From: Doris montereyensis
Taxonomy: Eukaryota > Mollusca > Gastropoda > Nudibranchia > Dorididae
Length of the DNA stretch: 64,000 nt
Direction of reading: 5' to 3'
NCBI GenBank assembly: GCA_037039925.1
Contig: JAXRKP010001183.1
Span: 1-64,000, forward strand
Positions 24,841 through 36,339 of the stretch are shown here, one piece after another; position 1 is the stretch's first letter, and each line of letters starts with the position of its first letter. The notes beneath the pieces are model-generated. The model was not told the origin of the DNA and did no database searches. It was given only the letters and a program-made list of their open reading frames with translations. The position numbers were made by a program, and so were the translations under genes.

Positions 24841-25865
24841 CTGAAGTGATTTTTTTTTGCTTTTGAGTTTAGGTGTTTGCTTTTAGTATGTACATGAGTA
24901 ACTGTCAAAATACAGTCATCCTATATCCTTGAAAAGTTTGTAGCATCCTTGGTTGCCATAGAAACGGCCGCCATTTTAGATTTTGATCCAATTTTCAAAA
25001 TCTATCTCCCCCTTAGTTATGAATAAGATCACTCCAAACCTGTGCAGATTGTCTTTTCCATTCAATATCTAAAGAGTGACGTCTGTTTTTAAAATTTGTT
25101 TTGGATACTTTAAAAAAAAGGACATTTTGAAAATACTATATATCGTGAATGTACAAAAACGGCTTTTTTATTACAAAAAAAATAATTTCTCAAAAAATGT
25201 ACAACATATAGCTTAAAAAACCAACATCATTCTATTAACATTGACAAGAGGAACCTGTGTGCCAAATATTATACAAATCGTTCGGTAAATGGCTGAGGAA
25301 ATACATTTCTGGAGAAAAATTGAAGTAAAAAAATCAAAAGAAAATAACACAAAACAAACGCTTCAGACGGGTTTCCTTTGTTATAGCAGCCCCCTTACTC
25401 TTTCGACAGTCTCTGGCATTGTTACTAGTGTAAAGAGGATTTTAAATATAGGTTTAGATGTGCACTGTTGTGAAAATAGACGTCAAAATGACCAGTTTAT
25501 TGTTTTTCTCTCTATATTCCATGCTTGTGCACGTGTTAACATACACACTGATGCGCAACGCCTCTTACATCACACAGCGATAGGCCGAAGCGACGAGCAG
25601 TGTTGGCAGAAACCAGGTCACCTCGGTGTTGTCACATTTATATACAGGTTTTTACTGCCATCTTCTCAGTCAGTGTTGGGGTAATTTAGGTCAAAATTTA
25701 TTTTTTTTTACCTTCCCTCGCCTACAAAATATTTAGATTTTTTTTTTGGTCCTATGGACGTTTTTCTGCCATGAACTTGTAGATAAATGATCGTTCTACC
25801 TCGAATATGCAAAGAACAGAAAATCAACCTTCAGGTTCCAAACTCGCCAGTCCAGGTGGTGCCCC
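24841..25865 (-). repeat. About 1-kb dispersed element, reverse copy (C)
   Basis: This is the reverse complement of the two tandem copies at 38247-39320 and 39336-40370. Shared landmarks in the forward direction are GATTTTCTGTTCTTTGCATA, GGTAGAACGATCATTTATCTACA, the block TCTAAACCTA, ATTAGTAACAATG, GGTTCCTCTTGTCAATGT, TTTAGAAAATTGG and AAAATCACTTCAG. No transposase or RT coding is seen and no clear TIR, so its class is unknown. The 131-codon open frame at 25289-25684 is inside the repeat and I do not call it a gene. Confidence 0.75.
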
Positions 25866-26400
25866 AAGTTTTTCTAAATAGCTATGTAAAATAAAGTGTT
25901 AACAAAAAACATAACAATTCAAGATGGCGGCGTGTTTCCCATGGTAACCAAGTAAACAACACCATGTAAGTTCATGGCCAGGAGTGGTGGTCAGGCGCGG
26001 ATGGCGAGCCTTCCTGCTGGCCGGATATTCGCGTCTGGCACACTTGTGTGACGTGTTTATAACATCTACTAGTGTCTGGACCGAATGCAATAGACTTCCC
26101 CACCCACCTTTCTATGATTTACTTGCAACATACCACATGTTATCGGCAATTATTAGCATTAAATTGAGTGTGGATGGAATTTTTTCATGATTTTCAGCTC
26201 AAGATCAGACTGGGTTCTAAGGCAGATTGGGCTGTACCATTACGGGTAGTTTTATATAAGAAAAATTCTGTTGCTGAAACAGCGAGTTCTTAGGTGGACC
26301 GGGTTCTCAGGCTGACACGACTGTAATGGTCCGTTCTTCTAGACTGAAAACTAGGGTGAGTTGAACGAAAGCTTTGAAGCAGGACCAGGGGGATTTCATA
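25866..26400. other. No gene recognised; short repeat echo
   Basis: AATTCAAGATGGCGGCG ... TTTCCCATGGTAACCAAG at 25918-25955 resembles the 3' part of the 1-kb element in the opposite direction to the adjacent copy. GGGTTCTAAGGCAGATT and GGGTTCTCAGGCTGAC near 26210 and 26305 form a further small direct repeat. Nothing coding. Confidence 0.4.
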
Positions 26401-26500
26401 TAAAGTTAGATCATTGGTAGTACGCTTTCTTTTCATGGCGAGGTGATGGGTGACGACACAGAGGTCGCGGGTTCGATCCCCTAGTGGCCAGGATTTTTTC
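26400..26500 (+). repeat. tRNA-derived SINE head with Pol III boxes
   Basis: A-box-like TAGATCATTGG at 26407-26417 and a perfect B-box GGTTCGATCCC at 26470-26480, spaced like a tRNA promoter. A run of six T begins at about 26493. A cloverleaf with a matched 7-bp acceptor stem is not evident, so this is read as a SINE head rather than a working tRNA gene. The 3' extent is unclear. Confidence 0.6.
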
Positions 26501-27234
26501 TGTCTTTGCTTGTATTTGCCTCGTCTTTGTTCTTATGGGGCTTTCATGATATCTTATGACATTACCTTCACATACAAATACTAGCAACATGGTTAGATAT
26601 TTGATGAATAAGTATGAGCAGATTTCATTTACCTTTTAATGCATGAGGTTCATCATCCAAAGGACCCTTGCCTTTAACACGTGACACAAATGGACCGTGA
26701 AGATAAAACAAAGAGTTGAATGACACGAGACCTCAGCCCATGAACTCTCTCCATACTGGTTGGCTTTAAATGGCTTGGCAGCTTTTGGTCCTCTTTTTTC
26801 CTATAAAATCTGAAATGTATGTTCCAAAGCATGAAAAAAGACACATTGTGAACACATCTCTTACACTTTTAACAACATCCTTCTTCAAACGTTGAGATGA
26901 TTATTCTCAAATACCAATGGGAGCGTAAATGAATGAAATATATCATGTTGTTCCATATTTGAGATTTCAGTCAATATCATATGTTAATATCTCATTATAA
27001 AATAGAACAAAAATAAGGTCATTAGTCAGTGTTGAGTATAGGGTAATCAGCGGAAATTCTGATTTCTAGTCTGTCATTGTTTTTCACACTGCCTTTACTT
27101 TCGCTGAGTGCTAGCAATTTTATCTATTCACTTCGATGCTGGGTTGACATGAGAGCCCCCAAAAAAACCCCAACAAATTTTTATTTTTAAATGCCGTGCT
27201 AAGGACTTGGGTCACATGTATCATGTATATCTTC
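26501..27234. other. No gene recognised
   Basis: AT-rich. The first ~80 bases may be the SINE body. No coding block or RNA gene can be supported. Confidence 0.35.
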
Positions 27235-27600
27235 CAAAATGAGTTACCTGGGCCTCTACCACTTATAATTCAAAGTAAGAAAAGTTACTTCAAGGCCCTT
27301 ACAGCCCATAGAGTCGGAGCGCATCCTGGTTTTTATAATGTGAAACGGAACAGGTGATAATAATCACCTCCTGAAAGGATGCTAGTCTGTCACAGATATT
27401 TTTTCCCAAGCTGTTGTTGGTACCCATGTCCACCTGGGTCGAGTGGGGGAAATGAGCTAAAGTGTTTTTCCCAAGAAACACAATATTGGACCCAGCATTG
27501 CTAGGGATTCAAACCCAAGAAGTCGTGATCCCAAGTCTGGCAACTTAGTTACAAGGCTCACACTGACAGATGACCTCTTAGGGTAACCCCAATTTTATTC
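27235..27600 (-). repeat. tRNA-derived SINE with conserved central domain
   Basis: On the minus strand, an A-box-like TGTAACTAAGTTG (27541-27553) and a B-box GGTTTGAATCC (27505-27515) are followed by a body reading CTTGGGAAAAACACTTTAGC, CCCACTCGACCCAGGTGGAC and ATGGGTACC. This arrangement of head plus CTTGGG-AAA-CACTTT body is typical of widespread invertebrate tRNA-SINEs. I do not assign the named superfamily. The 3' end is near 27235, without a clear tail. Confidence 0.75.
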
Positions 27601-27794
27601 ATCATGTAACCATATCTGCATCTGTATAATACATTGCAGAAACTAATAATGACGTAATTACAATGGACAGTTTATAGATCTGAAAATTTCAATTGACGTT
27701 GAGATAATCGAGAAAATTCCAGTCAATGATGGTACGGATGATGAACAAGTTTCTGTAGTTGTTTGTAAATGATGGTGGAGTTGTGTCCCGCAGG

Positions 27795-28560
27795 AGTATC
27801 CCTACCTGAATCCATGATAAAGGTTTGTTAGGATGTTGCTACGCTCAAGTATTTTTGATATGAAATACGTGAGAGATATAAGTTTGTAGATTTTATGGTT
27901 GATGATACGTTTGCTTTTAACCAAGCCTCTGGTAGTAGCCCAGTGTCTATGGAACTTTTGAAACATAACGGCAAGTGCGGGATCGATTTTGTTCGCACAT
28001 TCTTTAAGGACATGGTTTAGGATGTTGTCAGAACCTGTGGCTTTCATTGTGTCGATGTCTTTCGATAGTCTTGCTACTCCCCATTTACTGACTTTGATGT
28101 TCGAAATGGTCTTTTCACTGCTGGCATTGTTTTCTCTTGATCATCCGATGTGAACACTGATTTGAACTGGTCAAGGAGTATTCAGGCTTTGGCTTGAATC
28201 TCGCTGTGGTGAGTGCCATCGTTTTCCATAAGAGGGGAGACTCCAATATCATCACACTTTTTACTTCAAACATATCTCCAAAATGGTTATATATTTTCTC
28301 TTTGAAGTCCCTTGAGAATGATGTTACTCGTTAATTTATATTCTGCTTTCCTCATCTCCTGTTTTGGTGTATTGTTGAAAGTCTTGGTAGGTCGTCCAGT
28401 TTCTGTTGATCTTTGATTGCCTGTTTAATTTGGCATTACGCTGTATTCGGTTGTTTAGTCAGGGAAGAAACGTAAAAAAATTTCTTTTCTCATATGGAAT
28501 GTAGTTTTCAGTGCCTCTGATGATTTGTGTATGGAAGTAGTCCCAGAGCTCTTTCAGTCA
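27795..28560 (-). mobile_element. LINE fragment, jockey/CR1-like RT fingers (group 3)
   Basis: On the minus strand, in two frames, it encodes KATGSDNILNHVLKECANKI, LAVMFQKSIDTGLLPEAW, a region like YKLISLTYFISKILER and LTNLYHGFR. This matches the KA-GPDNIP-LLKE ... SLT-V--KLLE ... NHGFR layout of jockey/CR1-type reverse transcriptases. Upstream on the same strand (28100-28560) lies sequence like the pre-RT linker (FLPWLNNRIQR). It ends before the catalytic box. The plus-strand fragment at 43640-44690 begins where this one stops and may be the same family. Frameshifts make it dead. Confidence 0.7.
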
Positions 28561-28927
28561 AGCGTTTTCTGTGTATTTCTTCATTACTATCATTGTTTCA
28601 TCTTGGTAATATCATATTTCAATGCGGTCCGATCAGCCTTTCTACATGGGTAGCATATCTTTACTGCTTGTTTATATACATGTGTAAACAAAAATGAAAA
28701 AAAAAGCATACATGAATCATAAGGGGAAAATGTTACACCATTAAGGATCGGTAATGTATAAAATGCATAACTATGTTATAAACAAGTGTGATGAAGATTA
28801 ACAAAAAATTGCTATTAGTTTAGCTTTCTCCTAAACTAGTGGATTTCCAGTATGACTTCGCTTTGACTAAGGGAGCTAAATCATTTCATAAAAAAAGAAA
28901 GGAAAATGTCCTTTAAAACATAGATTT

Positions 28928-29055
28928 TGAAATTAACTTGTCCACCAGTGAGGTGATCTCAGGGTGAATTAAAAGGAAAAAGAAAGATATAAAGCTTAAG
29001 TGAAGGAGTAAATGGAAAGAAGCAGGACCTACCAGAAGCGCCCGCCAACCGCACG
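28928..29055 (-). repeat. Dispersed CACCCTGAGATCAC repeat, minus copy
   Basis: GTCCACCAGTGAGGTGATCT, CAGGGTGAATTAA, GGACCTACCAGAAGCGCCCG and CCAACCG match the reverse complement of the plus-strand consensus. Confidence 0.75.
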
Positions 29056-29629
29056 CCATAGATTTCAATGTTTGACGGATTCTAAAATCCCTCATAATTT
29101 GGCCCTCAATGTTTCAAGTGAGAGTTGAAGTAACAAGAGCATATTTACACACGAAAATGAATTTTTGCTTTGTTAAATCAGATTTGCTGTACCCCATAGT
29201 CTCTTTTTGTTTGTTTTAAGATAACATAAAGATGGAATGACATTTGTATGGTTAAGGAGATAAATAAAAGCAATAATGTGTGAAAGAAAAATAATCCACC
29301 ATAAAATCCTTTACCGTGTAAAAGTTTTCTCCAAAATGTAGAAGTTTCAGTGACAGCATAAGCATCTCTGCATATACAGGCAAAACTTTGTATATCTTTA
29401 GGACTAATAAAATTTGACAGATGGAACCATAAGTCAAGGTGGTAACTTAAACCATCATCCTTTTCAGTATTCTTTTTCCTGCTTTTAGTATCTTTTCGTG
29501 TGGAAATATCTGGAATTGTAAAGAGAACAAAACAAGATTAAAATCAGTACTCCTACTCCTAAACTTATTAGTTTGATTCCGATGCAAAATATATTTTATG
29601 ACTAAATTCATCTAGATATAGAGATAAAG
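29056..29629. other. No gene recognised
   Basis: AT-rich spacer between the dispersed repeat and the GA array; nothing can be supported. Confidence 0.4.
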
Positions 29630-29900
<271 letters not shown>

Positions 29901-30109
29901 TTATATTAATTAATACTTTTCAGGTCTATGTACGAATTCACCGTGAGGACTATCTTTCTCAAAAATGCTAATTAAGACCGTTTTTATAACCTTCATTATA
30001 ACACAATAATAATATCTTACTTCTGTTAATAGTGTTATCATGAAATATTGGGTATAGCATTGTTTTCTGTATACTATTAGACTTCATTATCTGTATTTCA
30101 TAGACCAAT

Positions 30110-31075
30110 GGGACCTTGGATTATATTAGCCACTTTTAGAACCAGCTTAATAAATCTAAATGTCACCCAATGCTATGCCCCAATGAATGACAAGTAGGAA
30201 GATGTCAAAGAAGATTTCTACGAGCAGTCATGCAAAAGCTGGAAGACATCAAGTCGAGGGACATTTCAGTAATGGAGATTTCAACGCCAAAATAAGGGAT
30301 GACAACAAAGGATTTGAAGAAATCATGGGAAAGCGTGGATTAGGGACAATGAATGAAAACGTAGAAATTTTTGTGGACATGCGTGCAAGCTACAACCTTA
30401 TGATAGGAGGCAGTCTTTTCACCAGGTCAAAAGACACAGAACCAAATTGACCATCTGTGTATCAACAAACGATTTAGATCCTCTCTCAGCGATGTTAAAG
30501 TTCATCGAGGAGCAGATGTCGGTTCGGATCACCACCTTGTTATAGGGAAAGTAAAGTTTAGACTGAAACGATACAGAGACACACCAACAACTATAACCAA
30601 GAGGAAATACGCTGTCAGCCTTCTAAGGAAGAAAGGAAAAAAAAAGAAGAATTTTCTCTCACAATTTCCAATCGATTTGAGGCTCTGACAGGATTAGAGG
30701 ATAGTAACATAGAAGACCTTTGGAAGGACCTGAAAGATGTGTGGACAGCAACATGTGAGGAAACTCATTTTGAAGAATTAGCCAGAGGCCAGTGAAGTGG
30801 CAGAAAAGTGAAATATGAGAGATGTCTATGCTGTAACTAAGAAGCTAACAGGGAAGTACAGACAAGGAAATAGTCATAAAAAGCAAAAGCGACAATCTTC
30901 TCACGACAAAAGAGGAACAAAATGTCTCGTTGGAAGGAACACTTCTCAGAACTGCTGAATCGACCATCACCTGCACAACCCCAAACATAGAGGAGGCAAT
31001 AGAAGACCTAGATATAGCTACAGTTGCCCTAACACCAGCAGAGATTCGACATGCAATCAGAAAGATTAACTCTTT
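30110..31075 (+). mobile_element. LINE family 2, endonuclease and linker
   Basis: In shifting plus-strand frames it encodes NVTQCYAPMND, a GDFNAKIRDDN segment (30268-30305), MGKRGLGTMNENVEIFVD, NLMIGGSLFTR, QIDHLCIN-like sequence, FRSSLSDVKVHRGAD, GSDHHLV, WKEHFSELLNRPSP and PNIEEAIEDLDIAT. This is the apurinic-type endonuclease plus linker of a non-LTR retrotransposon, in order. It ends at 31075 just at the RT entry (IRHAIRKIN); the next recognisable piece of the same family starts at about 33260. Stops and frameshifts are frequent. Confidence 0.8.
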
Positions 31076-33240
31076 TCAGGCGGGTCCTGTATGTTTGCAT
31101 GCCGCTGGTCACTCTAAGCACACCTACACTAATGGTGGGTCCCAGTACATTTACTTCACTCCCGGCCTTCCAGCAAGACAAAGCATTAGTGGCGGGTCCG
31201 GAGATAACTGCACTGCAGTGCACTCAAAGACAGGTTTGGGAATGCCTCTATTCTGACCAATTACGCTGATCAACCCACGCCACACCAAAAGAGAAAGTCT
31301 ATTATTCTAAAGGGGTAAAAGTGATAGTTCATTTCCGAATCTAACACACACTCGATATATTTCTTATAAGAGGAGCTCTATCTCAAATGTAGGGGTGTGG
31401 ACCCTCTGCAAAATGGACAAAACCAAAGACTCTTGTCTTCGTACGAGGACGCAACATCTTAACAGATGTCAATTCCTTTAGTAAAAGCTCCACCAAGAAA
31501 TAGTGATTGATATAAATAAAAGATATCAGTGGCCAATCACATTGCACACCTATGGTCAGTCTGAATGGAGGGCATGACCTTCAGTCAATAGAAAGAAATC
31601 ATGTTCAGGGTTGACCAATCAGGGGGAGCATTGTGTTGATGGTTATATTGTCAAACGTCACATACGCTCAAAATATATCTCCACATCTTTTTTTCACATA
31701 AGAATGAACAGATTAGAGTGTTGAAAGTACAAGGGAAAATTGAAGCTTTCATCTGAGTTCAGCGACCAGCAACAACGGAATTTTAATCTCTCAAACAGGT
31801 CCATTTCATGGTCATGATGACATGTGGTATCTGGACAAGAGGAAGGGCGGCTATTTGAAGTGTATAGACATTAGACACTAAAAGGCTCTATCTTCCTACT
31901 GTATTGAAAGGATTAAGGAGGGAGACTTACATCCAGACGGGGGAAAGATGAAAAACCACTGGATTGCGAAGGGGTGGGGCTGTTTGGGGAGGAGGTGGAT
32001 TACTATTGAACTGTAGGAAGAATACAAAACCATGGTCACTCGTGTCATTGTAAAGGAGAAGAGAGGGTGATACTAGCGATAGACATAGGGTAGAGAGAGA
32101 GAGTTTTCAAAAGCATGGGAAACATGTAGCTGAGGAAAAGTGTCAGATCTGGGATAGAGCGTTGCCGCAGCTGGGGTGATGCGCATTTGCGAAAGCAATA
32201 AACCGGGGGCCTGTTTTTTCATCATGGAATGTGTTACCTATGCACATTGGATTGGCCATGGATTATCGAAAGGCGGTTGGACATTTCCACCCACTAGTAT
32301 AAGTATTACAGTTCCGTCATTTTATTTAGAGGTGAGAATGAAAATAAAAATAAAGATAAATGTTGTGTATTGAAACTACTACATAAAATTTGACACAGCC
32401 AGCCACGCTACTATTGAATGACTGGAATAAAGCCTGACCATGCAGCCATGCTATTATTGAATGACTGGAATAAAGCCTTACCATGCAGCCACGCTATTAT
32501 TGAATGACTGGAATTAAGCCTTACCATGCAGTCACGTGCCTCCCCCCTTCCCCGCGTTATATGTTACCTCATCTGTCTCTCTCTCTCATTTTCTCCGTCC
32601 TGTCTATTCGTCTTTCTTTATCTTCCTCGTTCTCTTTATCACTTTATGTCTCCTTTTTGTTTCCTTTCCTCTTTCTCTCTCCCTTTCTTTCACTCCCTCC
32701 TCTCTCTCATAGCAGTTGTATTTTGTTTTCTTCTTTCTTTTTGTTTATTGTTGTTATGAGGCTTGCTCTGTTGATGAACATCGCATGAAGGGTTGTTGCA
32801 CCAATGACTCTATTAGCATTAGTTTCGTCCAGCATTGTTTAGTGCTTATTTGTTTCTATGTCTCCTTGCTGCTTATGACAGTTGGGCATACTGAAGAAGT
32901 CTCGGCCCTGACCCATTTTCTATCTATTAGTATTATACTTTTCATATTCCTCTTCATTAATAATGGGCCAACTGCAGTATTTTTTTCCTTTTCATGTTTA
33001 TTAAAAGAAGGCTGTAATAGATGTAAACAATGTTAGTAAATAATGCATTATAAACAAGATGACAATAACCATAACAAAATTAATTGCCCGCTATGTCACC
33101 TAACTCAACGAAGATCAAAAACAATCACAATAATCACAAGTACGCCGTGGTCAAGCACGGCAGCCTCATCAGCGGGGCAAGAAAACTATCGGTACCAGTG
33201 CGGAAGCATCCTACACAGCGGAATGAGATTATTGATCAGC
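31076..33240. other. 2.2-kb sequence separating the two halves of LINE family 2
   Basis: It contains no LINE motif. It holds GGCGGGTCC twice (31080 and 31192), a 43-bp minisatellite (32399-32536) and a pyrimidine-rich stretch (32570-32760). No TIR, LTR or target duplication was found at its edges, so whether it is a discrete insertion is not settled. Confidence 0.45.
32399..32536. repeat. Minisatellite, 3 copies of a 43-bp unit
   Basis: AGCCACGCTATTATTGAATG followed by ACTGGAATAAAGCCTTACCA starts at 32401, 32444 and 32487, with a partial fourth start at 32530. The period is exactly 43 and only a few substitutions separate copies. Confidence 0.95.
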
Positions 33241-33249
33241 ATTGAGATC

Positions 33250-34745
33250 AGCCGGCAGATTAGCCTTACAAGGATTAAGAATGGAAAGGCAGCAGGACCG
33301 GATGGTATACATGAAGAAGCACTGAAAACAAAAACAGAGTGTTCCGTTGCCATGTTACATAGCCTTTTCACAAAGATCTGGGAAAAGGAAGAATTTCCAA
33401 ATGACTGGAAAGAGGGTCATGTTGTCAAATTACCTAACAAGAGAGACCTCAATGAGTGCACTAACTACAGGGGGATAATGCTACTGTCAGTTCCAGAAAA
33501 AAGTCTCAACAGGGTTACCCTTGAAAGATTTAAAAGGGCAATTGATGCCCAACTACGAGATGAGCAAGCAGGATTAAGACAAAATAGATTATGTACTGAC
33601 CAAATAGCCACATTGCGCATCACTGTTGAGCAATTGTTAGCGTGGAATTCACCCCTATTCATCAATTTCATCGACTTTGAGAAAGCATTTGACAGCCTCT
33701 ATAGGGATTCTCTTTGGAAACTCCTGCGACATTATGGAATACCCGCAAAACTTACAAGAATAATACAGAAATCATATGAAGATGTGACTGCAAAAGTAGT
33801 ACATGTTGGAAAGTCCCTGAATCTTGCAGCATCAAGACAGGAGTTCGCCAAGGCTGATTTCTTTCTCCCCTTTCTGTTTCTGTTAGTCATCGACTTCCTG
33901 ATGAAAACGCAACAGACGGGAGCAGAAATGGCATTCAATGGACTATGACAAAACAAATTAACGACCTAGACTTCACTGATGATATCGCTTTGCTTTCACA
34001 CACGCACAAGCAAATGCAGGAGAAAACGGATGCCATTGAGACCATAGCATCATCTGTGGGACTCAGACTCAACTGCAAGAAAATCAAGACTCTTCACAAC
34101 TGCAAAACCTGCAACACTCTGCCAATAATCCTAAAAGGAGAACCACTGGAAAATATGCAAAAATTTTGCTAACTGGGTGGCATGATTGATGGCAAGGGAG
34201 GTGTGGAAGAAGATGTCAAAACCAGGATACAGAAGGCATGACAAGCATTTTTAAGCCTTAACACGATGTGGTCCAGCAAGAGTTTACCAGAAAGAATCAA
34301 ACTAAGGTTATTCAACTCAAATGTCAAGTTAGTGCTAACATATATGCTCATAAACATGGAGAACCACAAAAAATACAATCATTCATAAATAGAGGTCTGA
34401 GGAGAATTGTCAAAATATTCTGACCTGAAGTTATCTCAAACATTAATCCATGGGAAAGAACTGGATTGAAAAATCAGCTGGAAAAGATTTAAAACGAAAG
34501 AAACGGAGGAAGATAGGCCACATGCTTACAAAGGACTCCAACACAATAACAAGACAGAGCATTACATGGAACCCACTTGGAGTAAAAGATCCAGGGGTTG
34601 GCCAAGGGCTACATGAAGAAGAGAATTGGAGGGAGAGATGAAGAAGACTGTGCAAACATGCATATCTATGGAGAGGCTGGGCCAGGGAGAAATGATTAGA
34701 TATTATTTGTTGATGGCCTATGCCTCCCAGCGAGCTAAAAAGGCA
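33250..34745 (+). mobile_element. LINE family 2, reverse transcriptase and C-terminus
   Basis: The longest open frame of any LINE copy here (33043-33948) carries RIKNGKAAGPDGIHEEALK, LFTKIWEKEEFPNDWKEG, NYRGIMLLSVPEKSLNRVTL, DEQAGLRQNRLCTDQIATLR, FINFIDFEKAFDS, LLRHYGIPAKLTRIIQKSY and a damaged GVRQG...LSPFLF region. After a break the catalytic box appears as DLDFTDDIALLSHT (FTDD at 33972-33983; one residue differs from the usual FADD). Next come GLRLNCKKIKT and LKGEPLENM, then a frame-broken tail with WNPLG and GRDEEDCANMH-like sequence up to about 34745. It is inactive because of frameshifts and the altered turn before the catalytic box. Confidence 0.85.
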
Positions 34746-35527
34746 TTTGAGTGTAGTATATATATTTTAGAGACCAAAACATATTTTTCTCGATTGTGGC
34801 TAAACGAGAGATATAGTCCGGCTGCACATACAGCACTTCATTTGATAACGGCAGTATAGCTGGATCACTCACAACAATATTATGAGTATATAATAGTAAT
34901 AATAATAACTATTACATCACAACAATAAAATGTAATTTTATATTCCTTTCCATGTAGGTCAAGACACTAACTTTTACTCATCCTTTCACTGCCACATTGA
35001 ACTTTATAATAACTGTTTGCTATTTATGTTACAACCACAGTCCTCTCCAAATATACCTTTTTTCATTTTTAAATCACTTTGATGGCCTGTACATTTTTCT
35101 TTGAATACTCTGGACAAGCCTACATATGAGGTAATTTCCCCTTCATGAAAAGCCTCTCAATATTTCTTTTATTCTACTTCTGAATTTATTTTAATTGGTG
35201 CTAGCCCTCTCTTATTATTTACTTGACCATTCCTCCTTTAAATGCATTACTTCTACCATTGCTTTATTGCTTTCTCCACAATTGTTCTTTAACAATAAGA
35301 CGTTAAAATGTAAATTCACTGAATTTATCTCAGGCGCTTTAATATGTGAGTGTACAATTGTTTTCAGGTTTTCAAGTGAGCTCTTCTTTTTAAAAACTGT
35401 AATTGGTCCAATTAGTTATTCTTAAATGGATAATTCGACAAGATCTAGATATAGTCAAAGTTATTTTGATCTGTGCAGGGAACCGAAGTAGTCTGATCCT
35501 TAACTTCCTTTGTTGTGTTTACTTGTA
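34746..35527. other. No gene recognised
   Basis: AT-rich, including a short TAATAA-rich patch near 34890. Nothing can be supported. Confidence 0.4.
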
Positions 35528-36337
35528 CAATCGAACCTCGTTTTGCGTCAACTGTTGTGCCAGTGGTAACTTGGCATTATAACGAAAACACAATTTATCA
35601 GTATTACAAAATGAGAAAAATAATCAATATTTGACTAATCGAGTAGAAAAAAACGATCCCTGACATGGCAATGTAGGCCTAATGCATGTGAAATGGCTAT
35701 TGTAGCTATAGTATTATGTAGAAATCGTAGAACTGCCCTGTCTCTTATGTAGTCTAAAAAAAACAATCCGACAAAAACACCCCAAATTCAAAATAGATTA
35801 ACCTAGGTTATGACATTGCTGTGAAGTTTTATTCTTGCTACTCAATTGGACCCAATCATAGCCATGCCTATCCCGCCAAGGTATTGTCAGGATGTCCCAA
35901 TCTGGGTCTATACTGATGCCACTCTTCATTTGGCTGACCAGGCCTAAGCAATGGATGACAAACGTAGTCTCCAAACCTTAAGTGGTCTCATTCTCAAAGA
36001 GAAAAAGCCTTGTGTCACTAGTGCCAGTGTCATTTCTGTAAGTGTAAGAAAACTATGACACACAATCATGTCAATGATCTTTGTGTCTATGTGTATAGTG
36101 TGTGTTTGACTCCGTCATCTGTGACCGAGCCAAACTACATTCTACTTATACCTGTTTACATCACTTCCTGGAAGGGGGAGGTGATGCACAGTGGCGGTAT
36201 GATGAGCTGTATTTTACAAGAGTTTTGAAGGAACGTTCCAGTCAAATCATTGGCGGATGGTGGTGTAAAGAGGAATTTCATTGTTTTTGTAGTGTCAGAC
36301 CAAAGTCAAAAGCTGGCAGTAAAACGAGGTTTGAATG
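35528..36337. mobile_element. 810-bp non-autonomous DNA transposon with ~20-bp TIRs and TA target duplication
   Basis: The left end CAATCGAACCTCGTTTTGCG pairs with the reverse complement of the right end, CATTCAAACCTCGTTTTACT, at 16 of 20 positions. TA flanks both sides (35526-35527 and 36338-36339). The left end is followed by GGCATTATAACGAAAACAC, a sub-terminal pattern seen in Tc1/mariner-pogo-like elements. There is no transposase. A 98-codon open frame (36102-36398) runs over the right end and is therefore unlikely to be a gene. Confidence 0.65.
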
Positions 36338-36339
36338 TA

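Noticed and set aside
26400..26500. Functional tRNA gene
   Set aside because: Both Pol III boxes are good, but I could not pair a 7-bp acceptor stem or define an anticodon arm; a SINE head fits better.
33043..33948. 301-codon frame as a possible domesticated reverse transcriptase
   Set aside because: The frame ends before the catalytic box, the GVRQG region is damaged and the rest is frameshifted; it is a decaying LINE copy.
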